From contig DITG01000133.1 in the NCBI GenBank assembly GCA_002422045.1, positions 3,946-12,798 on the forward strand: DNA of 8,853 nucleotides. The letters run 5' to 3'. The DNA is from Acholeplasmataceae bacterium UBA6190. GTDB lineage: Bacteria > Bacillota_I > Bacilli_A > Acholeplasmatales > Acholeplasmataceae. The notes under the pieces were generated by a model. It did not search any database and was not told the origin of the DNA. It saw only the letters and a program-made list of their open reading frames with translations. The translations under genes were made by a program, and so were the position numbers. Positions 6,333-8,853 of the stretch are shown piece after piece (position 1 is the stretch's first letter; each line of letters starts with the position of its first letter).

Positions 6333-6943
6333 TTGATTTTCTTGAAAATCTCATCCAAGACATTTTCGACTTCTGCGTCGATTTCAATCGGTTCTGGGAT
6401 GGTCTGGTTCAGTAATTTTTCGACATATTTGACACTGACACGATCCGCTGCCGATTGAATCGCTTTGATGATGTTTTCATGTTCGAACTGACGGTCTTCA
6501 TACCATCTTCTCACAGATTCGAGTTCATAGGGCAGGAGTTGTCTGCCAAGCCCTTGTTCAAACAGACGCAAGGTCATCGCGACTTTAGATTCTGTTTCTG
6601 CCTTGATTTTGTCCAGTTCATCTTGTGCAAAGAGATCTTCGATTTTCTTGAATGTCTGATCCAAATCAAAGATTTCTCGTTCTTTGCCTTCTTTGGTTTC
6701 CAGTGAAATGATCAAAAAGCCTTTGTCCAGCAAATTTTCAACAGACGCACCAATCTGGTCAGCCGTATAGTCGATACGCTTGGATAGTGCAGCAAGCGTG
6801 AATGTTCTTCTTTTCTTGTAAATTGAAAAAAGAGCAAGCAGTACGTGAGCGTCTTGCATGGTGAGTTTGAGCCGTTTGTACTCTTTGATTAAAATGCGTT
6901 CGATGGACACATCATACTCTTCATAGAGCCTCTTTAAGATCAT
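6329..6943 (-). CDS. dnaD: DnaD-family replication initiation/restart primosome protein
   Basis: A 204-aa protein with the two-domain layout of DnaD: an N-terminal winged-helix region (about 7-100), a charged linker, and a C-terminal DnaD/DnaB_2 domain (about 125-180) with FEQGLGRQLLPYELESVRRWYED and a following helix pair. In Bacillus, DnaD remodels DnaA/oriC DNA and helps DnaB and DnaI load the replicative helicase. The family's C-terminal YxxxIxxxW motif is seen only as YVEKLLNQ: Tyr is kept and the Trp position is Gln. The tail after 183 is acidic, then lysine-rich. Identity is supported by the next gene, nth, as in B. subtilis. The ATG at 6943 has GAAGGG 5 bases upstream and lies 23 bases inside rnc, implying coupled translation. 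It could instead be one of the DnaD-domain phage-type proteins, but context argues against this. Confidence 0.87.
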   Translation of the reverse strand: MILKRLYEEYDVSIERILIKEYKRLKLTMQDAHVLLALFSIYKKRRTFTLAALSKRIDYTADQIGASVENLLDKGFLIISLETKEGKEREIFDLDQTFKKIEDLFAQDELDKIKAETESKVAMTLRLFEQGLGRQLLPYELESVRRWYEDRQFEHENIIKAIQSAADRVSVKYVEKLLNQTIPEPIEIDAEVENVLDEIFKKIK

Positions 6944-7595
6944 AGTTACCCTTCTTCAACGCATCATGCGCTGCATTCTGTTCCGCTTCTTTTTTTGTCT
7001 TGCCCCGACCGACGCCGAGCGTGATGACATTGTCTAAGCGGACAGCTGCTTCAAATTCCTTATCGTGTGATGGTCCAACTTCTCGGATGATGTGATAACT
7101 GATGTTACGTTTGTCACCACTTTGAATGTATTCCTGTAATGTCGATTTGAAATCTTTGATATTCCACACCAAATTTAGATGCGGAACAATGATTTTTTTG
7201 AACATGTCTGAAGCTGTTTTAAACCCTAAATCCAAATAGACAGCGCCAAAAAGCGCTTCAAACGCATCTGCGACCATCGCATCGTTTGCACCTTTCATCA
7301 ATTCGCCTTTGCCCAACTTGATATAATCTTTCAATCCGAGTTTGTTGGCGTACTTGACCAGTGCTTCTTCACATACGGCCTGTGCACGACGCTTGGTCAT
7401 GGTTCCTTCGTCTGCTAAATCTTCTTTATAAAGATAATCACTCATCATGAGTTCAATGACGGCATCACCTAAAAATTCAAGTTTCTCGTTGTTATCCGTC
7501 TGATTTTCATAAGCATAGGACGCATGCGTCAATGCCTTGACATAAAGAGATTCATCCTTATATGGAAGATTAAGCATGGTTAATAATGCTTTCAT
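6921..7595 (-). CDS. rnc: Ribonuclease III
   Basis: A 224-aa double-stranded-RNA endonuclease for rRNA and mRNA processing. The nuclease signature NEKLEFLGDAV (36-46) carries the metal-binding Glu37, Glu40 and Asp44. The second catalytic pair is Asp110 and Glu113 in VADAFEALFGAVYLD, and the TMTKRRAQAV helix precedes it. A double-stranded-RNA-binding domain occupies about 150-219, ending with the typical GKTKKEAEQNAAHDAL. The length is normal for the family (about 225-250). The ATG overlaps the plsX TGA by four bases (ATGA), and the 3' end overlaps dnaD by 23 bases. The plsX-rnc pairing is familiar from Mollicutes. In Bacillus, fabD, fabG and acpP lie between plsX and rnc and smc follows; none of these is here. 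Confidence 0.97.
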   Translation of the reverse strand: MKALLTMLNLPYKDESLYVKALTHASYAYENQTDNNEKLEFLGDAVIELMMSDYLYKEDLADEGTMTKRRAQAVCEEALVKYANKLGLKDYIKLGKGELMKGANDAMVADAFEALFGAVYLDLGFKTASDMFKKIIVPHLNLVWNIKDFKSTLQEYIQSGDKRNISYHIIREVGPSHDKEFEAAVRLDNVITLGVGRGKTKKEAEQNAAHDALKKGNYDLKEAL

Positions 7596-8599
7596 GCTTG
7601 GCTCTCTTCCTTTTTCTTGAGTGTTTCTGTCACTAAACCGATGACATTCGCTTCAACCATTTCCTTGGCTTGACGAATACCGTTATAGAATCCATTTTCT
7701 TTCGATGAACCTTGTGCCTTGATCACGACTTGATTGAAACCCATGAGCAGTGCGCCACCGATTTCCGATGCATCCAGTGATTTCTTGAAACGCTTGAGTG
7801 CGTTTCTCATGAAGAGAGCACCGATGGTTGCGAAGATGGAGGATTTGATTTCTCGTTTCAAGACAAGACCGAGTCCCTTAGCGGTACCTTCAACGGTTTT
7901 CATGACGATGTTGGCTGTAAATCCGTCTGAGATCATGATGTCAGCTTCCGTGGTCATGACTTCTTTAGGTTCCATGTTACCGATGAAATTGAGATGTGGT
8001 GAGTTTTTCAAGAGTGCAAAGGTTTCCTTGTCAAAATCACGGCCTTTGCTGTCTTCGGTACCAATGTTGATCAGTGCGATCTTTGGATTCTGTCTTTTCA
8101 GTACTTTTTCAGCCATGATGGATGCATAAACTGCGAAGTCCAACAGGTGTTCCGGTTTGAAGTCGACGTTTGCCCCGGAGTCGAGCAATATGCGACCTCT
8201 ACCGTCATAACTTGGCATGACTGGAGCAATCGCGACACGTCTCATTTCAGGCATTCTTCTGATGATGAAATGTCCGCCTACGACCAAAGCCTGTGTCGGA
8301 CCTGCTGAAACAATGGCATCCGAAAGTCCATCTTTGACATGCTGCATTGCCATGAACATCGATAATTCCTTGTTGGTTCTGTATTGGTGAATCGGATCCT
8401 TTTCACCCATGGATAAATAATGTGGTGTGTGAACCACATGAAGTCTTGGGTGTTGTTTGAGGAAAGGCGCCATCTTGGTCTCATCTCCAAAGAGTGTGAT
8501 TTCGATGTTATCAAACTTTTCTAACGCCATCATGGTGCCTTTGACAATGGGTTCTGGTGCGTAATCGCCGCCCATGCCATCTACTGCAATTCTGATCAT
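7592..8599 (-). CDS. plsX: Phosphate acyltransferase PlsX
   Basis: A 335-aa peripheral enzyme that converts acyl-ACP and phosphate to acyl-phosphate, the donor used by PlsY in the first step of phosphatidic acid synthesis. The N-terminal DGMGGDYAPEPIVKG (7-21) is the PlsX signature. Further family blocks are VSAGPTQALVVG, LLDSGANVDFKPEHL, NIGTEDSKGRDF and SDGFTANIVMKTVEG. The length is close to the B. subtilis protein, and nothing appears to be missing. The ATG at 8599 has GAAGGG 5 bases upstream. It starts 29 bases after the recG stop with no terminator or clear promoter between, so the two are probably co-transcribed. The usual Bacillus regulator gene fapR, found between recG and plsX there, is absent. 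Confidence 0.97.
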   Translation of the reverse strand: MIRIAVDGMGGDYAPEPIVKGTMMALEKFDNIEITLFGDETKMAPFLKQHPRLHVVHTPHYLSMGEKDPIHQYRTNKELSMFMAMQHVKDGLSDAIVSAGPTQALVVGGHFIIRRMPEMRRVAIAPVMPSYDGRGRILLDSGANVDFKPEHLLDFAVYASIMAEKVLKRQNPKIALINIGTEDSKGRDFDKETFALLKNSPHLNFIGNMEPKEVMTTEADIMISDGFTANIVMKTVEGTAKGLGLVLKREIKSSIFATIGALFMRNALKRFKKSLDASEIGGALLMGFNQVVIKAQGSSKENGFYNGIRQAKEMVEANVIGLVTETLKKKEESQA

Positions 8600-8628
8600 G
8601 ATATCCCTTCTTTCGTGTCATTATTATA

Positions 8629-8853
8629 TCATACATTGACCTTGTCTGTGATGATGCGATTCAAATATTTGAATGCCGGATTGGTTTTAAAATCCGGACG
8701 TTTCAACAAATCGTTAACGTTCTTTTGAGCTTCTGTCAGGATGACTTCATCGCGCAAGATATCTAAGAATTGAAATTGAAGATATCCGCTTTGTTCTTGA
8801 CCAAGAAAGTCGCCAGGTCCCCGTTCAATCAGGTCATACTCTGCAAGTTTGAA
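8629..8853 (-). CDS. recG: ATP-dependent DNA helicase RecG, C-terminal fragment (N-terminus beyond window)
   Basis: The last 74 codons of a gene that enters from the right edge, ending with TGA at 8629-8631; no start is visible. The peptide begins FKLAEYDLIERGPGDFLGQ, followed by EQSG. This is the conserved RecG helicase block (AEEDL..RGPGDF.G..QSG, the TRG region that couples ATP hydrolysis to DNA translocation). The family's usual C-terminal tail follows, with a NPAFKYLNR element near the end. RecG reverses stalled replication forks and branch-migrates Holliday junctions. The recG-plsX order is standard in Bacillota and Mollicutes. The other transcription-repair helicase sharing this block, Mfd, is excluded by the short C-terminal tail and by the neighbours. 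Confidence 0.93.
   Translation of the reverse strand, partial: FKLAEYDLIERGPGDFLGQEQSGYLQFQFLDILRDEVILTEAQKNVNDLLKRPDFKTNPAFKYLNRIITDKVNV

Noticed and set aside
7734..8129. Plus-strand open frame of 131 codons opposite plsX
   Set aside because: It lies antisense to a well-conserved gene and has no recognisable domain or start signal.
1..8853. CRISPR array, tRNA, rRNA, insertion sequence, phage or toxin-antitoxin genes
   Set aside because: Almost all bases lie in recognisable minus-strand genes. No spaced repeats, cloverleaf-like stretches, transposase motifs or terminal inverted repeats were seen.

Overview
The window looks like chromosomal DNA of a low-to-moderate GC bacterium of the Bacillota/Mycoplasmatota branch. 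An Acholeplasma-, Izemoplasma- or Haloplasma-like lineage fits best. The reasons are strong AAGGAGG/GAAGGG ribosome binding sites, sigma-A type promoters, a DnaD primosome protein beside endonuclease III, and the compact order recG-plsX-rnc. TGA is a real stop in six genes and the tryptophan codons checked are TGG, so this is not the TGA=Trp code of Mycoplasma and Spiroplasma. The genus cannot be fixed from sequence reading alone. Every gene supported here lies on the minus strand, so the text below runs from right to left.

Region 1 (8853 to 5674) is a tight housekeeping operon: the 3' end of recG (replication fork remodelling helicase), plsX (acyl-phosphate synthesis for phospholipids), rnc (RNase III), dnaD (replication restart/initiation) and nth (endonuclease III). 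From plsX onward neighbouring genes overlap by 4 to 23 bases. The operon ends at a rho-independent terminator whose stem already contains the last codons of nth.

Region 2 (5663 to 4318) is a single-gene unit. It has a clear promoter (TTGATT, 17 bp, TATAAT), an XRE-type helix-turn-helix regulator of 420 aa with a long helical, TPR-like C-terminal region, and a terminator overlapping its stop codon.

Region 3 (4278 to the left edge) starts with a near-consensus promoter (TTGACT, 17 bp, TATACT) embedded in nested inverted repeats that look like an operator. It drives two overlapping genes for the halves of a heterodimeric ABC exporter of the BmrCD/LmrCD/TM287-288 type. The first half has a degenerate catalytic site (Asp in place of Glu after Walker B). 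The second has the canonical Glu and a degenerate signature motif. A third gene follows 48 bp later with no terminator between. It encodes a probably exported protein with a bacterial Ig-like (DUF5011-like) domain and is cut by the left edge.

The most interesting unit is regulator plus operator-bearing promoter plus asymmetric exporter plus secreted Ig-like protein. It could be a sensed-export module, but that link is inference. There is no CRISPR array, tRNA, rRNA or mobile element that I can see, and no gene-free stretch longer than about 120 bases.
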